From NCBI GenBank assembly GCA_900771185.1, contig CAAGND010000289.1, positions 1 through 11,665 on the forward strand: 11,665 nt of DNA. Direction: 5' to 3'. Positions 1 to 6,416 of this stretch are shown here, one piece after another. Source of the DNA: Clostridia bacterium. GTDB taxonomy: Bacteria > Bacillota > Clostridia > Oscillospirales > Acutalibacteraceae. The notes beneath the pieces are model-generated. The model searched no databases, was not told where the DNA came from, and was given only the letters and a program-made list of their open reading frames with translations. The stretch's first letter is position 1. Each line of letters begins with the position of its first letter. A program made the translations under genes and the position numbers.

Positions 1-2073
1 ATTGCGCAGCACCTGACGAGACAGCCTTATCGCTGCCGCCGCATCAAGGAGGCTCGATTTCATCAGCACGACATCGGCGGCATCAAGAGCCACATCAGAG
101 CCAGCCCCTATTGCTATGCCTGTGTCCGCTCTTGTGAGCGCGGGGGCATCGTTGATTCCGTCACCTACCATTGCGACCTCGCCGTACTTTGAGAGCCGTG
201 CCACAACAGCCTCCTTGTCACCGGGCAGGACATCAGCGATAACAGCGTCCGCGCCGACATGACTGCCGACCGCCTGAGCGGTGCGTTTGTTGTCCCCGGT
301 CAGCATTATCACACGCAGTCCCATATCTTTGAGCTCAGCTATCGCCTGCTCGCTGTCCGGCTTCACAACATCCGCAACAGCGATTATGCCGAGAATATTT
401 CCGTCAAGAGCAAAATACAGCGGAGTTTTTCCCTGCAATGAAAGTTCCTCACCCATTTTGAGGATGCCGGGAGACTTTATACCGCTTTCAGCCATAAGCA
501 CCGCATTTCCACCCAGCGCGCTTTTTCCCTCAAGAGTTCCTCTGACGCCATAACCCGGCAGCGCCTCAAAATCCGCCACGGGAGCGTATTCAACCTCATC
601 GCCTCGCACCCTGCCGACAACCGCACGGGCAAGCGGATGCTCGCTCTTCTCCTCAAGCGCCGCCGCCGTTTTCAAAAGCAGCTCACCGCTCACACCCTCA
701 GCGGGGCATATATCCGTCACCTGCGGCTCGCCCTTTGTCACTGTTCCAGTCTTGTCGAGCACGACCATCTGAGTTTTGCCCGCAAGTTCAAGCGAGGAAG
801 CTGTTTTGAAAAGTATACCGTTCTTTGCGCCCATGCCGCTGCCGACCATTATCGCCACCGGAGTGGCAAGGCCAAGCGCGCACGGACAGCTTATTACCAG
901 CACGCTTATCGCCCTCGCAAGTGCAAAGCCGAAGCTCTCGCCGCCGAGCATCCACGCCGCGCCCGCGATAACCGCTATAATCATAACAGCCGGCACGAAC
1001 ACTCCGGACACCCTGTCCGCTATTTTTGATATCGGGGCTTTCGTTGCCGCCGCGTTTTCAACCAGCTCGATAATCTGATTGAGCGTTGTTTGAGAGCCGA
1101 CTCTCGTTGCGGTGCAGGTCAGAAATCCGTTTTGATTGATAGTCGCCGCGCTGACCGTGCTGCCCTGCGCCTTATCTGCCGGCAGACTTTCGCCCGTCAG
1201 AGCCGCCTCATTGACTGCACTCTGACCCTCCGTCACAATTCCGTCCACGGGTATACTCTCACCCGGACGCACCACAAAGGTGTCGCCGGTTTTTACCTCA
1301 TCTGCGGGGACGGTTATCTCCGCACCGTTCCTTATGACGTGCGCGGTTTTCGGAGACAGATCCATGAGACTTTTTATGGCATCGGTGGTTTTACCCTTAC
1401 TGCGCGCTTCAAGCATCTTGCCGAGGGTGATAAGGCTCAGTATCATGGCCGCCGACTCAAAATAAAGCTCATGCAAATAGTGAGCCGTCATGTGCATGTC
1501 CCCGCTCATCGCGGCATTGCCCATCATAAACACAACCGCTGTGCTGTAAGCATAGGCCGCGCCGCTGCCCAGCGCCACAAGCGTGTCCATATTCGGAGCA
1601 CCGTGCATAAGGCTCTGAAAACCGCTGATAAAAAATCGCTGATTTATCACCATTATTGCGGTTGTTATCAAAAGCTGATAAAGCGCCACTGTCAGCGGGT
1701 TATCCCTGAAAAACGCCGGCATCGGCCAGCCCCACATCACGCCGCCCATGGATACATACATCAACGGAACGAGGAGACACAGGGAGGCTATGAGACGTTT
1801 TTTTAGCCGCGGTGTCTCCCTATCTTCAAACACATCGGCAGACACCGCAGTTTTTTTCTCGGCTTTTTCCGGTTCAGCGCCGTAGCCCGCGGCCGACACG
1901 GCGTCACAGATACTCCGCTCAGTTGCCGGGGCTTCAAAATCCACGAGCATTGAATTTGTCAAAAGGCTGACAGACACTCCCGACACACCGTCAAGAGATG
2001 ACACAGCTCGCTCCACATGGGCGCTACAAGCCGCGCAAGTCATACCGGAAACGCTGAATTTTTTCTTTTCCAT
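1..2073 (-). CDS. copA: Copper-exporting P1B-type ATPase CopA (3' end outside window)
   Basis: An ATP-driven pump that exports Cu(I) across the cytoplasmic membrane. The first 691 codons are present and the reading frame is open to the window edge, so only the C-terminal part (last transmembrane segments) is missing. Visible in order: one N-terminal heavy-metal-binding domain with GMTCAAC (Cys13, Cys16); the first membrane segments from about residue 80; a Met/His-rich external loop (GDMHMTAH) before the YFESAAMILSLITLGK helix; the actuator motif TGES at 293-296; the channel motif CPC at 396-398; the phosphorylation motif DKTGT with Asp440; the SEHPLA nucleotide-binding motif with His479-Pro480; and GDGIND at 637-642. 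CPC together with SEHPLA and a CxxC domain is the Cu(I)-ATPase pattern. The residues in membrane segments 7 and 8 that would settle metal choice are off the window. The ATG at 2073 has AGAGG 8 nt upstream and lies 12 nt after the csoR stop, so the two genes are co-transcribed from the CsoR-controlled promoter. Confidence 0.96.
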   Translation of the reverse strand, partial: MEKKKFSVSGMTCAACSAHVERAVSSLDGVSGVSVSLLTNSMLVDFEAPATERSICDAVSAAGYGAEPEKAEKKTAVSADVFEDRETPRLKKRLIASLCLLVPLMYVSMGGVMWGWPMPAFFRDNPLTVALYQLLITTAIMVINQRFFISGFQSLMHGAPNMDTLVALGSGAAYAYSTAVVFMMGNAAMSGDMHMTAHYLHELYFESAAMILSLITLGKMLEARSKGKTTDAIKSLMDLSPKTAHVIRNGAEITVPADEVKTGDTFVVRPGESIPVDGIVTEGQSAVNEAALTGESLPADKAQGSTVSAATINQNGFLTCTATRVGSQTTLNQIIELVENAAATKAPISKIADRVSGVFVPAVMIIAVIAGAAWMLGGESFGFALARAISVLVISCPCALGLATPVAIMVGSGMGAKNGILFKTASSLELAGKTQMVVLDKTGTVTKGEPQVTDICPAEGVSGELLLKTAAALEEKSEHPLARAVVGRVRGDEVEYAPVADFEALPGYGVRGTLEGKSALGGNAVLMAESGIKSPGILKMGEELSLQGKTPLYFALDGNILGIIAVADVVKPDSEQAIAELKDMGLRVIMLTGDNKRTAQAVGSHVGADAVIADVLPGDKEAVVARLSKYGEVAMVGDGINDAPALTRADTGIAIGAGSDVALDAADVVLMKSSLLDAAAAIRLSRQVLRN

Positions 2074-2085
2074 AAAGAATGCCTC

Positions 2086-2400
2086 TTATTTCAATTTTTT
2101 GACAAGCTCCACAGCCTCATCAATAATCTGCATGTTGCCGTTCTTTATTTCCTCAGCAACGCAGGTTTCCATGTGATCCTTGAGAATTATATACCCGAGG
2201 CTTTGAAGCGCGCTCTCAACTGCGGCTATCTGCGTGAGAATATCGCCGCAGTATCGGTTATCATCAACCATATTTTTTATCCCGTTGAGCTGACCTATCA
2301 TCCTGCTGAGCCTGTTTTCAAGCTGCCTTTTCGTCTCCTCGGTGCGGGGTGTATGCTTATATCGGCAGGCGCACAGCCCGGTCCGGTTGTCCATCTCCAT
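2086..2400 (-). CDS. csoR: Copper-sensing repressor CsoR (DUF156 family)
   Basis: A 104-residue, all-helical repressor that releases its operator when it binds Cu(I). The ligand set of the family is visible as Cys51, His76 and Cys80, with the same spacing (25 then 4) as Cys36/His61/Cys65 of Mycobacterium tuberculosis CsoR. The preceding residue, Tyr50, also matches. The conserved core NRLSRMIGQLNGIKNMV is at residues 29-45. An N-terminal tail carries a further Cys10-Ala-Cys12 and His16, which are not part of the standard site and might add metal or thiol chemistry. ATG at 2400 is preceded by GGAGAG 7 nt upstream. It is the first gene of an operon with copA, and two CsoR-type palindromes at its promoter imply autoregulation. 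Related family members sense nickel, formaldehyde or persulfide, but the C-H-C ligands and the copA partner favour copper. Confidence 0.96.
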   Translation of the reverse strand: MEMDNRTGLCACRYKHTPRTEETKRQLENRLSRMIGQLNGIKNMVDDNRYCGDILTQIAAVESALQSLGYIILKDHMETCVAEEIKNGNMQIIDEAVELVKKLK

Positions 2401-2427
2401 TGTTCGACTCTCCGTTTCTGAAAAAGT

Positions 2428-2444
2428 ATACCCCTACCGGGTAT
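2428..2444 (-). promoter_or_regulatory. CsoR operator O1 (in the csoR leader)
   Basis: Perfect inverted repeat ATACCC-N5-GGGTAT, matching the TACCC/GGGTA half-sites known for CsoR operators. It lies at about +6 to +22 relative to the predicted csoR transcription start, where a bound tetramer would block promoter clearance or elongation. It has the same half-sites and spacing as the second site 34 bp away. Confidence 0.85.
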
Positions 2445-2456
2445 CTTTACGGATTG

Positions 2457-2486
2457 ATTATATACCCCCAGTGGGTATATCGTCAA
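2457..2486 (-). promoter_or_regulatory. csoR-copA promoter
   Basis: On the minus strand: TTGACG (-35, 2486-2481), an 18-bp spacer, and a perfect TATAAT (-10, 2462-2457). The predicted start is near 2450, giving a leader of about 50 nt before the csoR ATG. The spacer is occupied by a CsoR palindrome. The 18-bp spacing is slightly long but common in repressed metal-resistance promoters. Confidence 0.85.
2460..2480 (-). promoter_or_regulatory. CsoR operator O2 (in the promoter spacer)
   Basis: A 21-bp inverted repeat, ATATACCC-N5-GGGTATAT, with the core ATACCC-N5-GGGTAT identical in layout to the leader site. It fills the spacer between the -35 and -10 hexamers and runs into the -10, so bound CsoR would exclude RNA polymerase. 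The palindrome centres are 34 bp apart, about three helical turns. Confidence 0.9.
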
Positions 2487-2608
2487 GTCTTTTCGCTTTG
2501 ATAAATCGTAGTCGGTTTTATTATAGATTATACATTTAATAATATTCGCAAGGCAGTCACAGTGCCGGCTGCAATCACATGACAAAATTGTCTCATCGCA
2601 AAATAAAT

Positions 2609-2642
2609 GCACTCCCGGTGCGGGAATCCGCATCAGGAGTGC
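2609..2642 (-). terminator. Hairpin downstream of the ROK gene, probable terminator
   Basis: An imperfect inverted repeat of about 15 bp per arm: GCACTCC outside, TGCGG/CCGCA inside, a GAAT-type loop, one mismatch and one G-T pair. On the minus strand it is followed by ATTTATTTT, a weak U-rich tail. It lies about 130 nt past the ROK stop codon and before the csoR promoter, where a terminator would insulate the copper operon. The poor U-tract and the distance leave room for another role. Confidence 0.55.
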
Positions 2643-2657
2643 CGATTTAAGCAGGTT

Positions 2658-2684
2658 GTTAAAACGCTGTTTTCGCGTTTTGAC
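2658..2684. repeat. Inverted repeat, possible operator or terminator
   Basis: Arms GTTAAAACGC (2658-2667) and GCGTTTTGAC (2675-2684) form a 10-bp stem with one G-T pair and a 7-nt loop. The right arm contains most of the -35 hexamer of a plus-strand promoter candidate, so a protein on this repeat could control that promoter. On the minus strand it could equally be a terminator for the ROK gene, its 3' arm containing TTTT. Sequence alone does not decide. Confidence 0.5.
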
Positions 2685-2707
2685 ATCTTAATTTTGCAAG
2701 TTATAAG
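2680..2707 (+). promoter_or_regulatory. Candidate plus-strand promoter facing the ROK gene
   Basis: TTGACA (2680-2685), a 16-bp spacer and TATAAG (2702-2707) would start transcription near 2714, towards the 3' end of the convergent ROK gene. A good ribosome binding site (AAAGGAG, 2728-2734) follows. It is the only credible plus-strand expression signal I found in the window. An AT-rich intergenic region can give such matches by chance. Confidence 0.4.
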
Positions 2708-2742
2708 CTGAATTTCAAATCAACAACAAAGGAGCATCAATA

Positions 2743-2805
2743 TTGAAACAAGGTTTCATAATGAAATTCCGCATCACTTTATCTTTTCCGCTATTAGCTC
2801 TTTGA
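2743..2805 (+). CDS. Possible 20-residue peptide ORF or gene remnant
   Basis: A TTG start 8 nt after AAAGGAG opens a 20-codon frame (MKQGFIMKFRITLSFPLLAL) ending in TGA, with an in-frame ATG at its seventh codon. Lysines followed by a hydrophobic stretch resemble the beginning of a signal peptide. The last 32 nt overlap the end of the ROK gene on the other strand. It could be the stump of a secreted-protein gene cut by a rearrangement, a true small peptide, or chance. The aligned promoter and ribosome binding site are the only support. Confidence 0.2.
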   Translation: MKQGFIMKFRITLSFPLLAL

Positions 2806-3754
2806 TTTTGTTTTTGCAACAAATCGAAAGTCCCAGGAAAAAGTCGTTATTGATATCCCTGCCCTCTATAAATTCGGGCATGGCATAAGGTCTGATATGC
2901 TTTTTGGACTCCTCTATAAGCATTTCGGAAGTCAGGTCGTCGTCATGCGCATGAAGAATAATTCTTTCCGGGTTAAGCAGTGCAATAACCGAGCAGAGAT
3001 TATCAGCATAAAATCGGATATCATTTCTGTCTTTGTTCTGGACCGGGATGTCATCCAACTCGCCCTCCGCACCATTTGTACCATACATAACCTTGCCGTC
3101 AATCAGTATGCCGACACCGTGAATCTTGCGTCCGAACAGAAAGACCACCGAGATACCCTGTGCCATATGGCTGCCGTAAGACAGTGCCGCGAGCGCCGCA
3201 ATTCTCATGTCATTATCAAGCAAAACCGTTCTGCCGGTTTCATTTTCAAGCTTTTCTCTGAGGCGCACTCCGTTAAGCGACGGGAAAGCGCCCGAATTTA
3301 TAACCTCATCGTTGCTGATAACGCCTGTTAACGATATGGCTATTATTGCAATTTTTTCATCCGCACCGATACATTCAGAAACAACAGAATCAAGGCACTG
3401 CATCACGTTGCTGTCATCAACCGACATTCTGCCCTCCCTGATGGTTGAGCTACGAAAATCGTGAACCTTGAAGCGAAGCTCGACAGTATCAATTGACAAA
3501 AGCAAAAAATGCGCATAGTCCTTTGCGAGCGCATAGGACTGCGCTTTTCTGCCGCGCGGGGCGCCGACAATTCCCTCCTCGCAGAGAATCCCTGCATTCA
3601 CGCCGTAGTCCACCGCTCTTGTGACAGTTGGAAGGCTCAATCCTATCGCCTTTGATATCTGAGGAATCGTTGCGCTTTTGTTCACATGAATATAGTTCCA
3701 TACAGCCTTGAAATTTGTGAGCCTTACGATTGACAGATCAACCGCTTTATCCAA
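2774..3754 (-). CDS. ROK-family transcriptional regulator, atypical
   Basis: A 326-residue protein with an N-terminal winged helix-turn-helix (about residues 12-60, core TIPQISKAIGLSLPTVTRAV) followed by a ROK-type sugar-kinase-like domain. Family traces are LLDNDMRIAALAA (178-190), resembling the N-D-N/A-N-A-A-A segment with its active-site Asp, and GVGILIDGKVMYGTNGAEGEL (213-233), resembling the conserved GxGI...G...GxxGxxGE stretch. The zinc-binding H...CxCGxxGCxE motif is absent and the phosphate-binding Asp-Gly-Gly motif near residue 88 is degenerate (LSIDTVELRF), so catalysis is unlikely. The start is TTG, chosen because GGGAGGG lies 8 nt upstream and no nearby ATG fits. It has its own promoter and no sugar-metabolism partner next to it apart from glmS, which is separately controlled. 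The ligand is unknown; an amino-sugar signal is only a guess. Confidence 0.85.
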   Translation of the reverse strand: MDKAVDLSIVRLTNFKAVWNYIHVNKSATIPQISKAIGLSLPTVTRAVDYGVNAGILCEEGIVGAPRGRKAQSYALAKDYAHFLLLSIDTVELRFKVHDFRSSTIREGRMSVDDSNVMQCLDSVVSECIGADEKIAIIAISLTGVISNDEVINSGAFPSLNGVRLREKLENETGRTVLLDNDMRIAALAALSYGSHMAQGISVVFLFGRKIHGVGILIDGKVMYGTNGAEGELDDIPVQNKDRNDIRFYADNLCSVIALLNPERIILHAHDDDLTSEMLIEESKKHIRPYAMPEFIEGRDINNDFFLGLSICCKNKIKELIAEKIK

Positions 3755-3830
3755 ACTATCGACCCTCCCATCTGTTCAATCTTTCTGAATGTCCATGCAC
3801 ATAAATAATAAAATCTCGTTACTAATTGCA

Positions 3831-3859
3831 AGTATAACATGACGATTTTTTCGGTTCAA
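3831..3859 (-). promoter_or_regulatory. Promoter of the ROK regulator gene
   Basis: TTGAAC (-35, 3859-3854), a 17-bp spacer, and TATACT (-10, 3836-3831). The predicted start near 3824 gives a leader of about 70 nt before the TTG start codon. Confidence 0.7.
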
Positions 3860-3871
3860 GATACAATTTCG

Positions 3872-3895
3872 CCAAAAACAACTGCGCCTTTTTGG
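3872..3895. repeat. Inverted repeat upstream of the ROK promoter, possible operator
   Basis: Arms CCAAAAA (3872-3878) and TTTTTGG (3889-3895) with a 10-nt GC-rich middle, 12 bp upstream of the -35 of the ROK gene. It is too far upstream of the gene to be its terminator and too far from glmS to be needed there, so an operator is the simplest reading. Simple A/T-run arms also arise by chance. Confidence 0.35.
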
Positions 3896-4134
3896 TGAAC
3901 CTCTTAAGATAATTTCTATTTTGTTCGAGTATTTTGAGATATATGAGTGTATCCCTACCCTTGAAATCGCTGAGGTCTCTTTAGTGAGGCAAGCGGATTA
4001 ATCACAAAATTTTAAGATTATAAAGCTGTATACTGACTTCTTACTCCTCGGTTTACTATCTTGTTATTGACAGTAGCTCATCCTCTATGTCTTACTTTAA
4101 ACACTATAATTCCCATGTTTCAAACTATAATCAC
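3896..4134. other. AT-rich intergenic stretch without a recognised feature
   Basis: The space between glmS and the ROK gene totals 433 nt. Apart from the glmS terminator, the ROK promoter and the repeat upstream of it, I see no open frame with a ribosome binding site, no RNA gene and no clear repeat. Isolated TATAAT-like hexamers occur without a spaced -35. Confidence 0.5.
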
Positions 4135-4163
4135 AAAACCACGCCCGGGAGAAGGCGTGGTTT
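4135..4163 (-). terminator. glmS intrinsic terminator
   Basis: A perfect 10-bp stem, AAACCACGCC (4136-4145) and GGCGTGGTTT (4154-4163), with an 8-nt loop, 24 nt after the glmS stop codon. On the minus strand it ends in GGTTTTG. The A/T-rich stem ends make it able to act in both directions. Confidence 0.85.
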
Positions 4164-4187
4164 GCGATTGTGATATTCTTAAAAATG

Positions 4188-6014
4188 CTACTCCACTGTC
4201 ACGGATTTTGCAAGGTTGCGCGGTTTGTCAACATCGCAGCCCCGTTCAAGCGCCATATAATAGGCAAAAATCTGGAGCGGCACAACATCGAGAGAGGGCA
4301 TATAATCGGAAAGTGTGGCGGGAATACGGATAACATAATCCGCAAATTCCTCCGCTTGAGTACAGTCTGAGCTGACAAGAGCCGCAACCCGCGCTCCGCG
4401 CGCTCTGACCTCCTTGATGTTTCCGAGCGTCTTTTCAAACAGCTTGCTCTGCGTGGCTATCGCAAAGACGGGTGTGCCCTCCTCAATGAGCGAAATCGTG
4501 CCGTGCTTGAGTTCGCCCGCCGCATAGGCCTCGGACTGTATATATGAAATTTCCTTGAGCTTGAGAGAGCCTTCCATGGAAATAGCATAATCAAGGCCTC
4601 TGCCTATAAAGAATATGCTTTTGGCCGTTTCAAATTCAGCGGCAAGCGCTTTGAGTTCCCCATCGGTTTTGAGCAGTTCCTCGATAAGTCCGGGCAGTTC
4701 AAGGAGCTTTGCACAGCGCTCCCGCTCCTGCTCAACCGTCATCCTGCCGACAGCCCTTGACAGCCGAATTGCCAGAAGATACACCACACAAAGCTGAGCC
4801 GAAAACGCCTTTGTCGTTGCGACGGCTATTTCGGGTCCCGCCATTGTGTATATAACATCGTCGCTCTCCCTGGCTATTGTGCTTGCGACCGCATTAACTA
4901 CTGAAACTACATGGGCGCCACGCTTTTTCGCCTCACGCAGGGCGGCAAGGGTATCCGCCGTCTCACCGGACTGGCTTATCGCTATGCACAGGTCTCCCGG
5001 ACGCACTATTGGGTCACGATACCTGTATTCGCTGGCAAGATCCGTCTCGCACGGGATTCCGGCCTCTTTTTCAAAAATATATTTTGCCGCAACTCCGATA
5101 TGCCACGCACTGCCACAGGCAACCACATGAATCCTGCCTATCCTGCGGATATCCTCGTCAGTCAGGCTCAGCTCCGGTATATCAACGCACATATTCCTTA
5201 TGCGCGGAGAGAGTGTGTCTTTGACGGCCTTGGGCTGTTCGGCTATCTCCTTTTTCATAAAATGGTCATAGCCGCCCTTTTCTGCCGACTGGGCGTCCCA
5301 GTCGACGTGGAAAATATCCTTCTTAATTTTTCTTTGCTCGCAGTCATAAAATTCGACACTGTTTTTTTTCAACAGCGCTATCTCTCCGTCACCCAGCAGC
5401 CAGCATTCTCTTGTATATCTGAGTATGGCGGGGATATCCGACGCGAGGAAATTTTCGTTTTCCCCCCTGCCGACTATAAGCGGACTGTATTTTTTCGCTG
5501 CCACAATCTCATCAGGTCTGTCAGCCATGAGCACCGCTATGGCATAGGAGCCGCGCACATTTCCCATGACTGCCGCCATGGTCTCAACAGGATCGCCGTT
5601 ATAATAAAGGTCAAAAAGATGGGCAAGCACCTCTGTATCGGTCTGAGAGACAAAGACGCAGCCCTGTTGTATAAGCTTTGATTTAAGTTCGATATAATTT
5701 TCAATGATGCCGTTATGAACAAGCGTTATACGCCCGCTGCCTCCCGAGTGAGGGTGGGCGTTGACATCTGTCGGCGCGCCGTGGGTGGCCCATCTTGTAT
5801 GACCTATGCCGACACAGCCGCTGACACCGCCGGACTCAGAAAGCTTTTCCTCCAGCTGCGCTATGCGCCCCTTGGTCTTGACAACGTCAATATGACCTCC
5901 GCTGCACACAGCAATACCCGCCGAATCGTAACCTCTGTACTCCAGCTTCTTCAAACCGTCAATCAATATCGGAGATGCACTGTTATCTCCTATATAACCA
6001 ACAATTCCACACAT
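4188..6014 (-). CDS. glmS: Glutamine-fructose-6-phosphate aminotransferase (isomerizing) GlmS
   Basis: A cytoplasmic enzyme making glucosamine-6-phosphate from fructose-6-phosphate and glutamine, the entry step to UDP-GlcNAc for peptidoglycan. It has 608 residues, the usual length. The N-terminal glutaminase domain starts MCGIVGYIG, the Cys becoming the N-terminal nucleophile after Met removal, with HTRWATHG (72-79), HNGIIEN (100-106) and SQTDTEV (123-129). Two SIS isomerase domains follow, with VACGSAWH (298-305), ISQSGETADT (346-355), ATTKAFSAQ (399-407), Glu488, His504 and Lys603, matching Escherichia coli catalytic positions by number; the end DKPRNLAKSVTVE is the family signature. An in-frame extension reaches 6173, but those 53 codons are ribozyme sequence and would bury the catalytic Cys. 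The ATG at 6014 has AAAGGA 10 nt upstream and is therefore the start. Expression should fall when GlcN6P rises, through the ribozyme. Confidence 0.98.
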   Translation of the reverse strand: MCGIVGYIGDNSASPILIDGLKKLEYRGYDSAGIAVCSGGHIDVVKTKGRIAQLEEKLSESGGVSGCVGIGHTRWATHGAPTDVNAHPHSGGSGRITLVHNGIIENYIELKSKLIQQGCVFVSQTDTEVLAHLFDLYYNGDPVETMAAVMGNVRGSYAIAVLMADRPDEIVAAKKYSPLIVGRGENENFLASDIPAILRYTRECWLLGDGEIALLKKNSVEFYDCEQRKIKKDIFHVDWDAQSAEKGGYDHFMKKEIAEQPKAVKDTLSPRIRNMCVDIPELSLTDEDIRRIGRIHVVACGSAWHIGVAAKYIFEKEAGIPCETDLASEYRYRDPIVRPGDLCIAISQSGETADTLAALREAKKRGAHVVSVVNAVASTIARESDDVIYTMAGPEIAVATTKAFSAQLCVVYLLAIRLSRAVGRMTVEQERERCAKLLELPGLIEELLKTDGELKALAAEFETAKSIFFIGRGLDYAISMEGSLKLKEISYIQSEAYAAGELKHGTISLIEEGTPVFAIATQSKLFEKTLGNIKEVRARGARVAALVSSDCTQAEEFADYVIRIPATLSDYMPSLDVVPLQIFAYYMALERGCDVDKPRNLAKSVTVE

Positions 6015-6060
6015 ATTCTGTTTTTCCTTTACAAAATGAATTTGTGCTTTGCCTTTTGCG

Positions 6061-6220
6061 TTGTTCACGGTGCGTCGCCGCCCGCTTTTTTTCAAAAGGC
6101 CTGTGTCCCCCGCACTTATGGGGCAAGAAGCATCCGCCGAAAATTTCGATAACTTCTTCCTCGTCATCTGCAAAAAGGCTCAAACCGCCTTATAACAGTG
6201 CTTTGCAGACCCGGCGCTAT
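6061..6220 (-). ncRNA. glmS ribozyme: glmS ribozyme-riboswitch
   Basis: A self-cleaving RNA that uses glucosamine-6-phosphate as cofactor. Conserved blocks occur in order on the minus strand: A|GCGCC with predicted cleavage between 6218 and 6217; P1 arms TCTGCAAA (6209-6202) and TTTGCAGA (6174-6167); GACGAGG (6165-6159); TTATCGA followed by TTTTCGGCGGATG (6143-6131), flanked by the pairing segments AAGAAG and CTTCTT; a CCCC/GGGG hairpin; and GACGCACC followed by GTGAACAA (6068-6061). It lies between the promoter and the glmS ribosome binding site, the standard position. The P1 loop is about 27 nt and contains its own small hairpin (AAGGC/GCCTT). In known cases cleavage exposes a 5'-OH end that is degraded by RNase J1. 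Confidence 0.96.
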
Positions 6221-6301
6221 TTTTTTGCCGAAAAATTTTAAAACGTTTTTCTCCTTTCACCGGTTTTTACATATATGGCACTGTTCAACATATGCGTTCA
6301 T

Positions 6302-6330
6302 ATTATATTCAGGAGCGCGGCGAATGTCAA
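6302..6330 (-). promoter_or_regulatory. glmS promoter
   Basis: Perfect sigma-A consensus: TTGACA (6330-6325), 17-bp spacer, TATAAT (6307-6302). The predicted start is near 6295, leaving about 78 nt before the ribozyme cleavage site and about 280 nt before the ATG. So strong a promoter fits control being exerted on the RNA. Confidence 0.9.
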
Positions 6331-6349
6331 CTTGGAAGCAGCAATAAAG

Positions 6350-6387
6350 AAGACCGGTCTCCCATGTAAATTAAGGAAACCGGTCTT
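6350..6387 (-). terminator. Terminator of the ligase-acyltransferase operon
   Basis: Arms AAGACCGGT and ACCGGTCTT, extended by TTCC/GGGA-type pairing to about 13 bp, with a 12-nt AT-rich loop, starting 29 nt after the acyltransferase stop. On the minus strand the tail is only CTTTATTG. Read on the plus strand, a run of seven T follows about 11 nt later. It probably ends the operon just before the glmS promoter. Confidence 0.65.
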
Positions 6388-6416
6388 AGTATGTGCGTTT
6401 TTTTGATATTTACGAT

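Noticed and set aside
1090..1806. A long open frame on the plus strand (238 codons) opposite copA
   Set aside because: It lies wholly inside the copA coding region, has no ribosome binding site or family motif, and is the kind of antisense frame expected from GC-biased third positions.
1..2073. Possible frameshift or truncation in copA
   Set aside because: All landmark motifs (CxxC, TGES, CPC, DKTGT, HP, GDGIND) are in one uninterrupted frame. The missing C-terminus is only the window edge.
2298..2633. A 111-codon minus-strand frame overlapping csoR and its promoter
   Set aside because: It would be translated through the csoR promoter and operators and has no family resemblance. CsoR in the other frame is clear.
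4911..5681. A 256-codon plus-strand frame opposite glmS
   Set aside because: glmS is certain on the other strand. The frame has no recognisable domain and no start signals.
6246..6258. AAAGGAG-like ribosome site in the glmS leader (minus strand)
   Set aside because: No start codon follows at a workable distance and the only nearby ATG is followed at once by a stop.
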